This document shows, piece after piece, positions 1-10,200 of a stretch of 64,000 nt of DNA. The notes beneath the pieces were generated by a model. It saw only the letters and a program-made list of their open reading frames with translations, was not told the origin of the DNA and did no database searches. A program made the position numbers and the translations under genes. The stretch is taken from NCBI RefSeq assembly GCF_902713425.1, contig NC_081198.1, positions 22,241,188 through 22,305,187 of the forward strand. The letters are read 5' to 3'. Source of the stretch: Acipenser ruthenus. Its lineage: Eukaryota > Chordata > Actinopteri > Acipenseriformes > Acipenseridae. Numbering within the stretch: the stretch's first letter is position 1; every line of letters starts with the position of its first letter.

Positions 1-2702
1 GTGGCAAAATAGAAACGATTCATGTAACATACCTTCCTGTCCAGGGCCTGGATGTTCTTGATAGTTTGCGTGAGCCCCTGCACTCGGGTGAGCTGCACAA
101 CGTCCGGGACCCCCTTACCTCCCTTCTTGTCGACTTTACTCAGGGTGGCTCGCTTTACCCTCTCCATCTTGCTGCCCCAGATAAAGCGGTGGATAATGCG
201 GTCCACCACTTTTTTGGTGGTCCTGTCTGGGGGAAAGATTTTTCCTACATAAGAGAGGATGGGGAACAGTATAGACTTGGTTATTAATACTCTACCCGTC
301 ATTGTTAAGGATCTTGTGCTCCATCCGCCAATCTTTTTACGGACCTGGTTAATGGCCGCCGTCCAGCTCTGGGCCCCCGAGCTATTGTTCTCGAAAATGA
401 GGCCCAGAATCTTGATTTTGTCCTTTTTGACAGGGTACATGTCCGACAGTTCCCTATCTACCTGCCAATTTTTAGACACGTAGACTTCGCTCTTGGACTT
501 ATTAATCACTGCCCCGGTCGCCGTGCAGTACTTCTCAAGGATATTACTAATCCGAGGTACCGACGATGTGTTGGTGCAAATGAGTGACACATCGTCCATA
601 TATGCTGTTGTTTTGACCTGGACCCCGTTGGATCCAGGCAGCTGGAAACCAGTTATATTGGTATCCCTACGAATTGCCTGCAGGAGGGGTTCAATGCACA
701 CGACATATAGCAGTGGGGATAGTGGGCAACCCTGTCTGACCCCTGACTGGATAGATATTTTACCAGTCAGGTGCCTGTTCACCAAGACTCGGGTACTAAT
801 GTTTGTATATATGGTTTTAACCCACTCCCTAAGTCCAGGAGCGAATTTCATCTGGTCCATCACTTTGTACATATATTCATGGCTTACCCTATCGAACGCC
901 TTCTCCTGGTCAAGGTTGAACAGGCAGAGGGGATGGTTCCGTTCTCTAGAATAAGCCAGAATGTCCCTTGTTAACATTAAAATATCCGTGATGGACCTCC
1001 CTGGGACGCCACAAGCCTGGTCGGGGCCAATGACCAAAGGGAGGTGTACTTGTAGCCGGAGCATCAGAGCTTTGGCTAGTATCTTGTAATCCACGCAAAG
1101 GAGGCTGATTGGGCGCCAATTCCGTAGATCTTTAACTTCCCCTTTCTTATGAAGGAGAGTAATTACACTCTCCCGCATAGAAGGGCCCAACCGCTTCTCC
1201 CTGTAGACCGCTCTGTAGACCTCCGCTAAATGGACTTTTAGCGTGTCCCAAAAAAGATGGTAATACTCACCCGGGATGCCATCTGGACCTGGCGTCTTAC
1301 CGGTGTTCATGGTCTTAACCGCCTGGGTGAGCTCCTCCAGCGTGAGTTCTGGGTCCTTCTCCTCCTCCTCGTCGTCCCGCACTGAGTCAGGCTCCAACTG
1401 GCTCAGGAACCACTCTATCAGGGTGTCATCTGTAGCTTTGATGTTATACAGGTCCCTATAGAAGTTCTCTACCACTTTTTTCACTCCCTCACTATCCTCT
1501 ACTATCCTCCCCCTGCTGTCGAGCATGGAGGACATCAAGTGCCGCTTCTCCCTCGTTTTCTGGAAGAAGAAGCGAGTACACTTTTCGTCTTCCTCCATTT
1601 TTTGCACTTTTGCATTGTGCATGACCTTTCGTTGTTCCTCCCTACAAAGCACTGAAAGATCTAGCTTGGTCTGGGCTATCTCGTCGCTTACAGGGAACCC
1701 CCGAAGCTGAAGCAGGCTCAGACGCTGGAGGGCAGCATTCAGGTATTTATATTTGGCTCTCCTTTCTTTTGCTTTCCTCTTGCCTGCTGCTATGAAATAA
1801 CCCTTAGTTCTGATTTTGACCATCTCCCACCACTCTATAGGGGAGTTGAATAGGTCACGCAAAGTGGTCCACTCAACAAGCCTGCTCTTATAGGCTGCAG
1901 CTATGGAGGGGTCATCGAGTAAGGAGGTATTTAATTTCCAGACCCCTGACCCCATCTGGGAGGTCTGAGGGACCTGCAATGTTACCTGCAGGAGCCTATG
2001 GTCAGAGAAGAAGACGGCCTGGGTGTCTACTGCCGTCTTCGTAAGGGAGCTGGTATGCAGGACGAGATCTATACGGGAGAAGGAGGTCCCAGATGAGCTC
2101 ACCCAGGTAAAGGGAGGCACCAGGTCCTTACCTGCATCACACAGGGAGAAATCAGATATTACGGAGGACAAAACTCTACTAGAGCGGTCGTTGCGTGGCC
2201 TGCTCCGGTCTACGTCCCTCAGAGCACAATTGAAGTCACCTGACACGATGACGGGTACGTTCCCCAGCAGGAGTGGACGCAGCTGTGGAAAAAATTGAAC
2301 TCTTTCGTTTTGGTTAGTGGGTGCGTAGACATTGACCAGTCTGAGGGGAGTGTTGTTGTATGTCACATCCACGCTCAGAATTCTACCAGGTTCTACCTCC
2401 CTGCTGCTGCGGGAGGTAATAAAAGGGTTTTTAAACAGGATACCTACTCCGTCGGCTCTGGCTATGTTGGAGCCCGACCAGAAGGAGTCCCCCAGGGTCC
2501 AACTCTCCTTCAGGTCCCTATAATCAGGGCTCGACGAAATACCACACTCCTGCAGAAAGATGAGATCTGCTTTCAAGTTAGCTAGATAGTTTAGTACATC
2601 AAATCTTTTTTGTGTCTCCCTGATGCTCCTGACATTAACAGACACACATATCAGGGCCATCAGGGTAGCTAACAAGAAAAGGAGTCGCTGCGTCCACCCC
2701 AT
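1..2702 (-). CDS. ORF2 of A1: endonuclease/reverse transcriptase, C-terminal end outside window
   Basis: The reading frame starts at an ATG at 2702 and I saw no stop down to base 1. It is nearly identical to the complete 1147-aa ORF2 of A2. The part present holds the apurinic-type endonuclease (QEC near residue 50, GDFN near 155, SDH near 234) and the reverse transcriptase with YMDD near residue 700. The C-terminal zinc motif lies beyond the edge. The protein would nick U2 DNA and copy the element RNA at the nick. It starts five bases after the normal ORF1 stop. Confidence 0.85.
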   Translation of the reverse strand, partial: MGWTQRLLFLLATLMALICVSVNVRSIRETQKRFDVLNYLANLKADLIFLQECGISSSPDYRDLKESWTLGDSFWSGSNIARADGVGILFKNPFITSRSSREVEPGRILSVDVTYNNTPLRLVNVYAPTNQNERVQFFPQLRPLLLGNVPVIVSGDFNCALRDVDRSRPRNDRSSRVLSSVISDFSLCDAGKDLVPPFTWVSSSGTSFSRIDLVLHTSSLTKTAVDTQAVFFSDHRLLQVTLQVPQTSQMGSGVWKLNTSLLDDPSIAAAYKSRLVEWTTLRDLFNSPIEWWEMVKIRTKGYFIAAGKRKAKERRAKYKYLNAALQRLSLLQLRGFPVSDEIAQTKLDLSVLCREEQRKVMHNAKVQKMEEDEKCTRFFFQKTREKRHLMSSMLDSRGRIVEDSEGVKKVVENFYRDLYNIKATDDTLIEWFLSQLEPDSVRDDEEEEKDPELTLEELTQAVKTMNTGKTPGPDGIPGEYYHLFWDTLKVHLAEVYRAVYREKRLGPSMRESVITLLHKKGEVKDLRNWRPISLLCVDYKILAKALMLRLQVHLPLVIGPDQACGVPGRSITDILMLTRDILAYSRERNHPLCLFNLDQEKAFDRVSHEYMYKVMDQMKFAPGLREWVKTIYTNISTRVLVNRHLTGKISIQSGVRQGCPLSPLLYVVCIEPLLQAIRRDTNITGFQLPGSNGVQVKTTAYMDDVSLICTNTSSVPRISNILEKYCTATGAVINKSKSEVYVSKNWQVDRELSDMYPVKKDKIKILGLIFENNSSGAQSWTAAINQVRKKIGGWSTRSLTMTGRVLITKSILFPILSYVGKIFPPDRTTKKVVDRIIHRFIWGSKMERVKRATLSKVDKKGGKGVPDVVQLTRVQGLTQTIKNIQALDRKVCYMNRFYFA

Positions 2703-2707
2703 AGCGA

Positions 2708-4654
2708 CTATGATTGGGAGGTCGGGACACTCTTCCTACTCTTAGCTCTACGCTTGCTTCGAGGGGGCTTGGGCTTATTTGCAACTCCCATCACCCCTGA
2801 GAAGGTACTCACTGCTGCCTCGTCCAAGAAGGCACCATCTTTATATGCACAGTACGTGGAGTTGTTTGGGCTATTCAACTCCCCACAAGGTAAGTCTGGT
2901 GGAACTTGCTCAGGGCCCCTCGGAACGTGTGGGTCAGCTTTGTCCTGGGGGGGGGGTTATGACAGACAGCATTCTTTGGCTGTTACCGTCTGCTGAATTG
3001 GAGCTGTTAGCAGACTTCTGGCTTACCGCGTCCAGGGGTATTCCCATGTCCTCCAGTGCTGTATCTAGGAGGACCTCTAGGGGGCCCCTGGTTTTGCCCA
3101 TACAAGGGAGGGGGTCAAGGATGCTTTGAAGGGAGGCCCTTCGCTTGAAGAGGGTCATTGCTACCGAGGTACTGCTGGTCAGGGAAGGTGTTGACCCCGA
3201 CCTCTCCCTCAGTGCATTAGTGAACACCTCTTCTGCGAGGTGTGCTAGGGTTTGTGCCAACGACTGGGAAGGCTGGCTGGGGATGCCCTGGCTGGCTGCT
3301 ACCTGCCCACTAGACGGCAGTGTAGCCGTCCCACTCGCCTCCGTCTCTGCCTGCGAGGGCAAGACTGGGGACTTTGTGTGGACATTAGCTGGTTTTGGAT
3401 CTATGGGGGCCACCTGCAACTTGCTGTCTTTGATCTTGATCTTCTTTCTTTTCCCCCCATCGTCTCTACCCTTTCTTTTCCCCACCCTCTGCTGGTTCTT
3501 CATTCCCTTCCCCTCCTTTTCACTCTCACTTTCACTGTCGCTTTCGCTTTCCTCCCCCACGGACTCAATCCTTATGGCGTCATAACGAGAGCCGAGGGGG
3601 AGTGCTGGCGCTGAGAGGGCCCTACTCAGTGGGGGCCGCTGCTGGGTCCGGGCTCCCTCCCTGCCTCGTGTTCTGTATCAGAGGAGCTACTGGAGGAGCT
3701 AGTGGAGTAGCTATTGTACTCTCTCTCTGGGCTGGGGGAAGGGGTCCTCGTAAAACGGGACATGTCTCGGGGGCGGGGGGGTGAGGGGGGTGCTGGTGAT
3801 GATGGTGGTGCTGGAGTCTGGGTTTTGGATACTGTTGGTGGTGATGTGGACTGATCTTTGTTATTTGTTCCCTCTTCCTGCTCAGGCCTAGGCTTGTTCG
3901 TATTTGCCTTGCTGGCTCTGGCCATGTTGGCATAGGAAGAGGGGCAGTCCTTAAACAGGTGCCCCTTCTTTCCACACAAATTGCACTGCCTCTCTTCTCT
4001 GCAGTGGCTGGTCTCGTGGGGGGCGCCGCAGTTCCTGCACTTGACTACAGTACATGCGGCCGCCAGGTGTCCTAATTCCCCACATTTCCTGCAGAGTTTT
4101 GGCATCCCATTATAGAATACCAGCCCTCTGTTGGGCCCTAACACTATGGAGTTTGGAATGTGGCGGACGCCTCCAATGCCCGATGGATCAACATTAAGGC
4201 GTACCAGCCACTTTCTGGCTCCTGTCCAAACCCCATCTTCGTCTGTAATTTTCCTCCCTTCTGATGACACCCTCCCATAGCGGTTAAGCCATGTTGTAAT
4301 ATCATAGTCGCTAACAGCCTCATTGAAAAATTGGACAGTAACAACTTTCATTTCTCTGTCTGTCAGTGCATCCACACAAAATTCTTTGTATGGAGCGAGA
4401 TATTTATTCTCCCCCCAAAAGGACCACATTTCTTGTAACTTTTGGGGGTTCCTAAAACTGACCTCAAACACTTCCTTAAGCCCTGGCAATTTCACCAAAC
4501 AATTCAAGTCAGAAGGGGAAAAACCCATACCCCTCTGAAGAATGGTCCGGCTGAACTCCAGTCTCGTCAGTCCTGGTTCCGTTTCATCTTGCTTGTTTCT
4601 TGTGAAGCGCACCGCATTGTGCCTCCTGGTTTCCTGGGTTGGCCGGAACGCCAT
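2708..4654 (-). pseudogene. ORF1 of A1: zinc-knuckle nucleic-acid-binding protein, frameshifted
   Basis: The frame opens with MAFRPTQETRRHNAVRF at 4654 and is open for 342 codons to 3626. It holds three CCHC knuckles at residues about 187-236 (CX2CX4HX4C type), then a proline/serine-rich tail. The downstream tail continues in another frame (3560-2934, rich in SESESE and KRKK) and again before the normal end near 2708. The shifts sit in G runs (near 3628 and 2946) that differ in length between copies. The product would be the RNA-binding partner of ORF2. The homopolymer shifts could be real decay or consensus-sequence error. Confidence 0.8.
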
Positions 4655-5353
4655 CCTTCAGCTGGCTCCTCCGATTGGGGTGGGAGAAGCCTCTGGACGT
4701 CCGGGTTGTCTCTCTCTACGGAAAAGAGACAACGTAAGCAGCAAATCTGGGCAGTTGAAGGAACTATTACTTTAGTCCCTGAGGAGATGGTCGCCTCGCA
4801 AGAGGGACCCCCTCCCCAGGTGAACGGTGTCCTTCCCTGGCGGAGTAGGGGGCGCTGCTTGGCACCGAGACCACGTAGGAAGAATCGTGGCTGTGACGCC
4901 TCCTCGGGGTCCGGGGCCGCCCTCTGCTCCTCCCAGATGGCACCCTCTGCTGGGCGCCTGCTGCTCTCTCGGTCTGGATCTCGATTACAATCAAGGGCTG
5001 GGGATGAGGTCGTCTAGGTCATCAAAGGGTCCTCAAAGGTCGTCTGGATGGTAGGTCCTCCTTCTCTCTAACTCCAGGAACGTCTGGAAAAGCCGGAACC
5101 GCCTGAAAAAGAAAAAAACGGGAACCGCCTGAAAAAGAAAAAACTGCTCTCAACAGTCAACAAAATCTTGAAAGACCCTCGGCCTGGATTGGGCAAGCCA
5201 AAACCAGACTGAGCATTAGTCTTCCAAAAAGTTGCCGAGCTGAAGAAAGCCAGTCAAAAATAAAAAAAATTCTGTTCCTCCTCACCCGAACAAACCTCTC
5301 ACAGACCCTCGGAGGGAGCGGGCAATGCCACTACCCTCTAAGCCTTAGTCTTA
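4655..5353 (-). other. 5' UTR of A1
   Basis: About 700 bp with no coding frame I trust. It contains a GC-rich part next to ORF1 (4700-5000), a short tandem repeat with core ggaaccgcctgaaaaaga at about 5093-5146, and two diverged copies of a roughly 90-100-bp monomer (5168-5257 and 5301-5389). The outer monomer begins with the U5-like leader. Several small open frames here are also open in other copies, but they show no recognisable protein. Confidence 0.6.
5168..5257 (-). repeat. Inner 5' UTR monomer with decayed U5-like start
   Basis: Aligns with the outer monomer at 5301-5389. Both carry agaccctcgg, gggcaa, ttagtctt and ctgaaga..agccag in the same order. On the minus strand the inner monomer begins with a weaker version of the U5 start (CTGGCTTTCTTCAG). 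The same pair occurs in A2, A3 and A4. Confidence 0.6.
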
Positions 5354-5389
5354 GAAAGATTTATTCGAACTGAAGAGAAGCCAGAGTAT
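5354..5389 (-). other. U5 snRNA 5'-end leader at the 5' terminus of A1
   Basis: Read on the minus strand, the element begins ATACTCTGGCTTCTCTTCAG and continues to AAATCTTTC at 5354. Vertebrate U5 nt 1-36, recalled from memory, begins ATACTCTGGTTTCTCTTCAG and reaches AAATCTTTC just before the invariant loop GCCUUUUAC. I count 33 of 36 matches (differences at U5 nt 10, 21 and 25). After nt 36 the similarity stops. Confidence 0.8.
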
Positions 5390-5650
5390 ATGGCTGGCTA
5401 AGAAGGACCTGGCATAGGGACATGTTACACCACACTTGTCTGGTTAGCTGCATGCTCCCAGGAAACAAACTGCTGCTGTCTACATCATCACCACATGTGA
5501 ATAAAAAAAAGAAAGACAGCAAGAAAGAAAGAGAGAAAGAAAGAGAAAGAAAGAAAAAAAAAAAGAAGTAAAACGGCGGGAAAACTTGCATCAGCACTGG
5601 CACTCTCCCTCCAGCAGGGGTAGACAAAATGCTGACAGGAGAGATCCAGA

Positions 5651-5666
5651 TCTGACTTTGACCAAC
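5651..5666 (-). promoter_or_regulatory. snRNA 3' box downstream of U2
   Basis: On the minus strand GTTGGTCAAAGTCAGA fits the vertebrate snRNA 3' box (GTTT..AAARNNAGA), which directs 3' end formation by the Integrator complex. It begins about a dozen bases past the U2 3' end. The same sequence lies at this offset in all units. Confidence 0.75.
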
Positions 5667-5677
5667 GTTAGAGAAAG

Positions 5678-5865
5678 GTGTGCACCGTTCCCAGAGGTAC
5701 TGCAATACCGGGCCGATGCGTGGAGTGGACGGAGCAAGCCCCTGTTCCATCTCCCGATTCCAAAAATCAATTTAATATATGGTCCCCTGATAGGGGACGT
5801 ATCAGATATTAAACTGATAAGAACAGATACTACACTTGATCTTAGCCAAAAGGCCGAGAAGCGAT
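5678..5865 (-). ncRNA. RNU2: U2 snRNA gene 1
   Basis: 188 nt beginning ATCGCTTCTCGGCCTTTTGG, as in vertebrate U2. Visible parts are the branch-site recognition GTAGTA at nt 33-38, stem IIa GTCCCC/GGGGAC around nt 68-84, the Sm site GATTTTTGG, and the stem IV region ending GGTGCAC. U2 pairs with the intron branch point and with U6 in the spliceosome. This copy has one change from the array consensus (nt 173, C to T, still able to pair as G-U). Promoter elements and 3' box lie at the standard offsets. Confidence 0.96.
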
Positions 5866-5913
5866 GGCGACTTGGCCCTTGCCCGGGGCCCCCCAGCCCG
5901 GACGGCACAGGGG

Positions 5914-5930
5914 GATTCAAAGGTGGGTGC
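5914..5930 (-). promoter_or_regulatory. Proximal sequence element (PSE) candidate of U2
   Basis: The minus-strand stretch GCACCCACCTTTGAATC lies at about -65 to -49 from U2 nt 1 and resembles the human U2 PSE (CACCGCGACTTGAATG, from memory). The PSE binds SNAPc. The same sequence sits at the same distance from each U2 gene whose upstream spacer is present. Confidence 0.65.
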
Positions 5931-6103
5931 AAAATTCCAAGCACAAGCAGACCCCCAAAAAACGGGCTGCTGCTTCCAGAGGGGAAATGTGCAATTTAAG
6001 CAGGAGAAAACAAAACAAAGCAAAAACACACACATAACACCAAAAACAAAACATAAACTGGCGGAGTGCGTCTTACAAATAGTCATGCCAAGCTGCTATG
6101 CTG

Positions 6104-6122
6104 TGCAAGGTGCCTTGGGTAA
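6104..6122 (-). promoter_or_regulatory. Distal element (ZNF143/STAF-like) candidate of U2
   Basis: The minus-strand TTACCCAAGGCACCTTGCA at about -257 to -239 fits 15 of 19 positions of the SPH/STAF consensus as I recall it, and lies where vertebrate snRNA distal enhancers sit. I found no clean octamer; ATTTGTAA near 6074-6081 is the nearest. The element recurs in the units except the one upstream of the U2 at 50592-50779. Confidence 0.4.
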
Positions 6123-6466
6123 CTACAACTGTGCCTCGCTGGCTGGCTGGCTTGCTAAGAAGGTCCTGGCATAGGGACATGTTCCACCACACTTGTCTGG
6201 TTAGCTGCATGCTCCCAGGAAACAACCTGCTGCTGTCTACATCATCACCACATGTGAATAAAAGAAAGAAAGACAGCAAGAAAGAAAGAGAGAAAGAAAG
6301 AGAGAAAGAGAGAAAGAAAGAGAGAAAGAAAGAAAGAGAGAAAGAAAAAAAAAGAAGTAAAACGGCGGGAAAACTTGCATCAACACTGGCACTCTCCCTC
6401 CAGCAGGGGTAGACAAAATGCTCACAGGAGAGATCCAGATCTGACTTTGACCAACGTTAGAGAAAG

Positions 6467-6620
6467 GTGTGCACCGTTCCCGGAGGTACTGCAATACCGG
6501 GCCGATGCGTGGAGTGGACGGAGCAAGCCCCTGTTCCATCTCCCGATTCCAAAAATCAATTTAATATATGGTCCCCTGATAGGGGACGTATCATATATTA
6601 AACTGATAAGAACAGATACT
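6467..6620 (-). pseudogene. U2 fragment, nt about 35-188, 3' flank of A2
   Basis: U2 from nt 35 (AGTATCTG) to the 3' end. The first 34 nt and the upstream spacer are missing because A2 joins here and its other end joins spacer. The tail of A2 is CTCAATAAAAG followed by AGTATCTG; the AGTA could belong to U2 or to the element. One further base differs in the U2 body near 6594. Confidence 0.9.
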
Positions 6621-7256
6621 CTTTTATTGAGATTTTACATTTTTTACATTTACACCCATTCGTTTTTTCATTCATTTTACATTTCTTTTAAAGATGACAT
6701 TCATGCATACAGACATACATTTTGTTTTAAAAGCATTTAAAATACATTTAAAAACACCAAGACAATTGTGCTTTGTACATGGTTAAAACAGACACAGATT
6801 AAAATCAACATGAAAAAAACCTGTGCTGTTTTAAAAGTGACTGGAAAAAAAGAACCATCTATAAAAAACCAGTGCTTGTGAGGGCCGGGGAGTGCTCTCT
6901 AAAAAAGTGAACATAAACCTAGATCTAAAACAGGGACAGGGGAAAAGGGACAGTGTATAAACAGTGAGTTAAAATTCTAAAATTTTAAAACACTTAAAAT
7001 GTAACTTTTAATAGTTTACATTAAAAATCTTAAAGATACATAAAACAAAACAAAACAAAATCAAATAAAACATTCAACGTAAATCAAATAAAAGTCCATA
7101 AAACTGAAACAAAAAGACTACATAAAACCAGGGCACCGTTGAAAAAACGGTCATGCCAGCTAAAAAGGGCGGAATGCTGGCATGACAAAATAAATAAAAG
7201 GCTTAGCGGTGCCCCGTAGTCCCGCTCCTAGGAGCTAGCGGTTCCAGTTTTTTCCT
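6621..7256 (-). other. 3' UTR of A2
   Basis: A/T-rich 636 bp with repeats of ttaaaa and aaaca type. Next to the ORF2 stop lies a structured block (7131-7214). The terminus carries an AATAAA signal about ten bases from the end. No open frame of note. Confidence 0.7.
7131..7214 (-). other. Nested hairpins at the start of the family A 3' UTR
   Basis: An 11-bp perfect inverted repeat gtcatgccagc (7150-7160) / gctggcatgac (7176-7186) encloses a 15-nt loop. It is flanked by gggcaccg (7131-7138) / cggtgccc (7207-7214), with a short accgtt/aacggt (7135-7140, 7146-7151) as an alternative pairing. The block lies just after ORF2 in A2, A3, A4, A5, A6 and A7. 3' UTR structure is where LINE reverse transcriptases often recognise their RNA; that role is inferred. 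Confidence 0.6.
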
Positions 7257-10200
7257 TTATTCCATCTTCACGTCCTGAAGTCCGGCGATCCTCCACTCCG
7301 CGCAGGCCTTGTCCTTCCCGAGGGTCCGGATGTCCAGAATTACAAAGTCCTTGATAAGAGTTTGTGCCCTTCTGGTCGTGGTGATAGTGTCTAGCTCCTG
7401 CTTGTGATAGACACAGACGTTACGGCCTTCCCACAGGATCTGCTTGACAACATTGATGACACGCCAAACGCACTTAGCTGTGCTGGTATCGATTCCTCCC
7501 GCAGGCCCATAGAGCACAGTCTCAGCGGTCATCTTGGCCGTGTCAGCAAACCTGTTTAGGAAGACAGAGACAGAGAGCCAGACACTGCCAGCCACATCAC
7601 ACTCCCAGAAGATATGGGCTGGTGTTTCTCTCTTGCGGCACTTTGCATAGGGGCATGTTTCTACTTGGGCTAGTCCCCTCCTGAACATGAACGCTCGAGT
7701 GGGGAGTGCACTGTGGACGGTGTTCCATGCTATATCCTTCTGGACATTACTGAGGCAGCTGTGAGACACATTCTCCCAGATTTTTTGGCTTTGGGTGAGG
7801 GAGAAAGTAGCTACTTTTTCAATTTCCTGGGAACCGGCAAGATATTTAGTTACAGCCTTGTATTCCCAGGAGGCCAATTTTGCTTTATCTAAGCCCAATT
7901 TATATATAGTGTCCCTTAAGGTTCTATAATACAATGGGGGGTCCCAGGAGTACGGCACGGTGTTATCAATAGTGCAGAGGCCCAAGGCCCTGAGACAGGT
8001 GGCAAAATAGAAACGATTCATGTAACATACCTTCCTGTCCAGGGCCTGGATGTTCTTGATAGTTTGCGTGAGCCCCTGCACTCGGGTGAGCTGCACAACG
8101 TCCGGGACCCCCTTACCTCCCTTCTTGTCGGCTTTACTCAGGGTGGCTCGCTTTACCCTCTCCATCTTGCTGCCCCAGATAAAGCGGTGGATAATGCGGT
8201 CCACCACTTTTTTGGTGGTCCTGTCTGGGGGAAAGATTTTTCCTACATAAGAGAGGATGGGGAACAGTATAGACTTGGTTATTAATACTCTACCCGTCAT
8301 TGTTAAGGATCTTGTGCTCCATCCGCCAATCTTTTTACGGACCTGGTTAATGGCCGCCATCCAGCTCTGGGCCCCCGAACTATTGTTCTCGATAATGAGG
8401 CCCAGAATCTTGATTTTGTCCTTTTTGACAGGGTACATGTCCGACAGTTCCCTATCTACCTGCCAATTTTTAGACACGTAGACTTCGCTCTTGGACTTAT
8501 TAATCACTGCCCCGGTCGCCGTGCAGTACTTCTCAAGGATATTACTAATCCGAGGTACCGACGATGTGTTGGTGCAAATGAGTGACACATCGTCCATATA
8601 TGCTGTTGTTTTGACCTGGACCCCGTTGGATCCAGGCAGCTGGAAACCAGTTATATTGGTATCCCTACGAATTGCCTGCAGGAGGGGTTCAATGCACACG
8701 ACATATAGCAGTGGGGATAGTGGGCAACCCTGTCTGACCCCTGACTGGATAGATATTTTACCAGTCAGGTGCCTGTTCACCAAGACTCGGGTACTAATGT
8801 TTGTATATATGGTTTTAACCCACTCCCTAAGTCCAGGAGCGAATTTCATCTGGTCCATCACTTTGTACATATATTCATGGCTTACCCTATCGAACGCCTT
8901 CTCCTGGTCAAGGTTGAACAGGCAGAGGGGATGGTTCCGTTCTCTAGAATAAGCCAGAATGTCCCTTGTTAACATTAAAATATCCGTGATGGACCTCCCT
9001 GGGACGCCACAAGCCTGGTCGGGGCCAATGACCAAAGGGAGGTGTACTTGTAGCCGGAGCATCAGAGCTTTGGCTAGTATCTTGTAATCCACGCAAAGGA
9101 GGCTGATTGGGCGCCAATTCCGTAGATCTTTAACTTCCCCTTTCTTATGAAGGAGAGTAATTACACTCTCCCGCATAGAAGGGCCCAACCGCTTCTCCCT
9201 GTAGACCGCTCTGTAGACCTCCGCTAAATGGACTTTTAGCGTGTCCCAAAAAAGATGGTAATACTCACCCGGGATGCCATCTGGACCTGGCGTCTTACCG
9301 GTGTTCATGGTCTTAACCGCCTGGGTGAGCTCCTCCAGCGTGAGTTCTGGGTCCTTCTCCTCCTCCTCGTCGTCCCGCACTGAGTCAGGCTCCAACTGGC
9401 TCAGGAACCACTCTATCAGGGTGTCATCTGTAGCTTTGATGTTATACAGGTCCCTATAGAAGTTCTCTACCACTTTTTTCACTCCCTCACTATCCTCTAC
9501 TATCCTCCCCCTGCTGTCGAGCATGGAGGACATCAAGTGCCGCTTCTCCCTCGTTTTCTGGAAGAAGAAGCGAGTACACTTTTCGTCTTCCTCCATTTTT
9601 TGCACTTTTGCATTGTGCATGACCTTTCGTTGTTCCTCCCTACAAAGCACTGAAAGATCTAGCTTGGTCTGGGCTATCTCGTCGCTTACAGGGAACCCCC
9701 GAAGCTGAAGCAGGCTCAGACGCTGGAGGGCAGCATTCAGGTGTTTATATTTGGCCCTCCTTTCTTTTGCTTTCCTCTTGCCTGCTGCTATGAAATAACC
9801 CTTAGTTCTGATTTTGACCATCTCCCACCACTCTATAGGGGAGTTGAATAGGTCACGCAAAGTGGTCCACTCAACAAGCCTGCTCTTATAGGCTGCAGCT
9901 ATGGAGGGGTCATCGAGTAAGGAGGTGTTTAATTTCCAAACCCCTGACCCCATCTGGGAGGTCTGAGGGACCTGCAATGTTACCTGCAGGAGCCTATGGT
10001 CAGAGAAGAAGACGGCCTGGGTGTCTACTGCCGTCTTCGTAAGGGAGCTGGTATGCAGGACGAGATCTATACGGGAGAAGGAGGTCCCAGATGAGCTCAC
10101 CCAGGTAAAGGGAGGCACCAGGTCCTTACCTGCATCACACAGGGAGAAATCAAATATTACGGAGGACAAAACTCTACTAGAGCGGTCGTTGCGTGGCCTG

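Larger units (their letters stand above)
1..5389 (-). mobile_element. Family A LINE copy A1 (Keno-like, Tx1 group), cut by window edge
   Basis: Non-LTR retrotransposon running right to left. The 5' end at 5389 starts with a U5 snRNA-like leader, followed by a 5' UTR of about 735 bp, ORF1 (2708-4654, broken) and ORF2 (from 2702 to beyond the left edge). Compared with A2, position 1 corresponds to 7999, so the last part of ORF2 and the 3' UTR lie outside. The right junction (5390 onward) is U2 spacer with a small deletion and one base change also seen beside A2 and A3, so these three are copies of one insertion. The Tx1 call rests on APE plus RT in ORF2, three zinc knuckles in ORF1, and U2 as target. 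Confidence 0.88.
5390..6620 (-). repeat. U2 array segment between A1 and A2
   Basis: Holds one full U2 gene (5678-5865), its upstream spacer and the 3' part of a second U2. The pyrimidine-rich microsatellite downstream of each gene (GAAA/GAGA on the plus strand) lies at about 5503-5566 and 6258-6357. The rest is the usual unit spacer, including a ggct-repeat stretch near 6138. Nothing else was seen. Confidence 0.85.

Noticed and set aside
4767-5017. A 191-codon plus-strand and a 75-codon minus-strand frame in the family A 5' UTR
   Set aside because: Present in all copies but with no domain, and explained by the GC-rich sequence.
5586-6174. Plus- and minus-strand frames of 90-230 codons within the U2 units
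   Set aside because: They run across U2 genes, promoters and microsatellites and change with microsatellite length. They are by-products of a repeated RNA gene unit.
7148-7158. Shared 11-mer cggtcatgcca between the family A 3' UTR and the 5' end of C (49933-49943)
   Set aside because: An 11-base match between two places in 64 kb is expected by chance many times.
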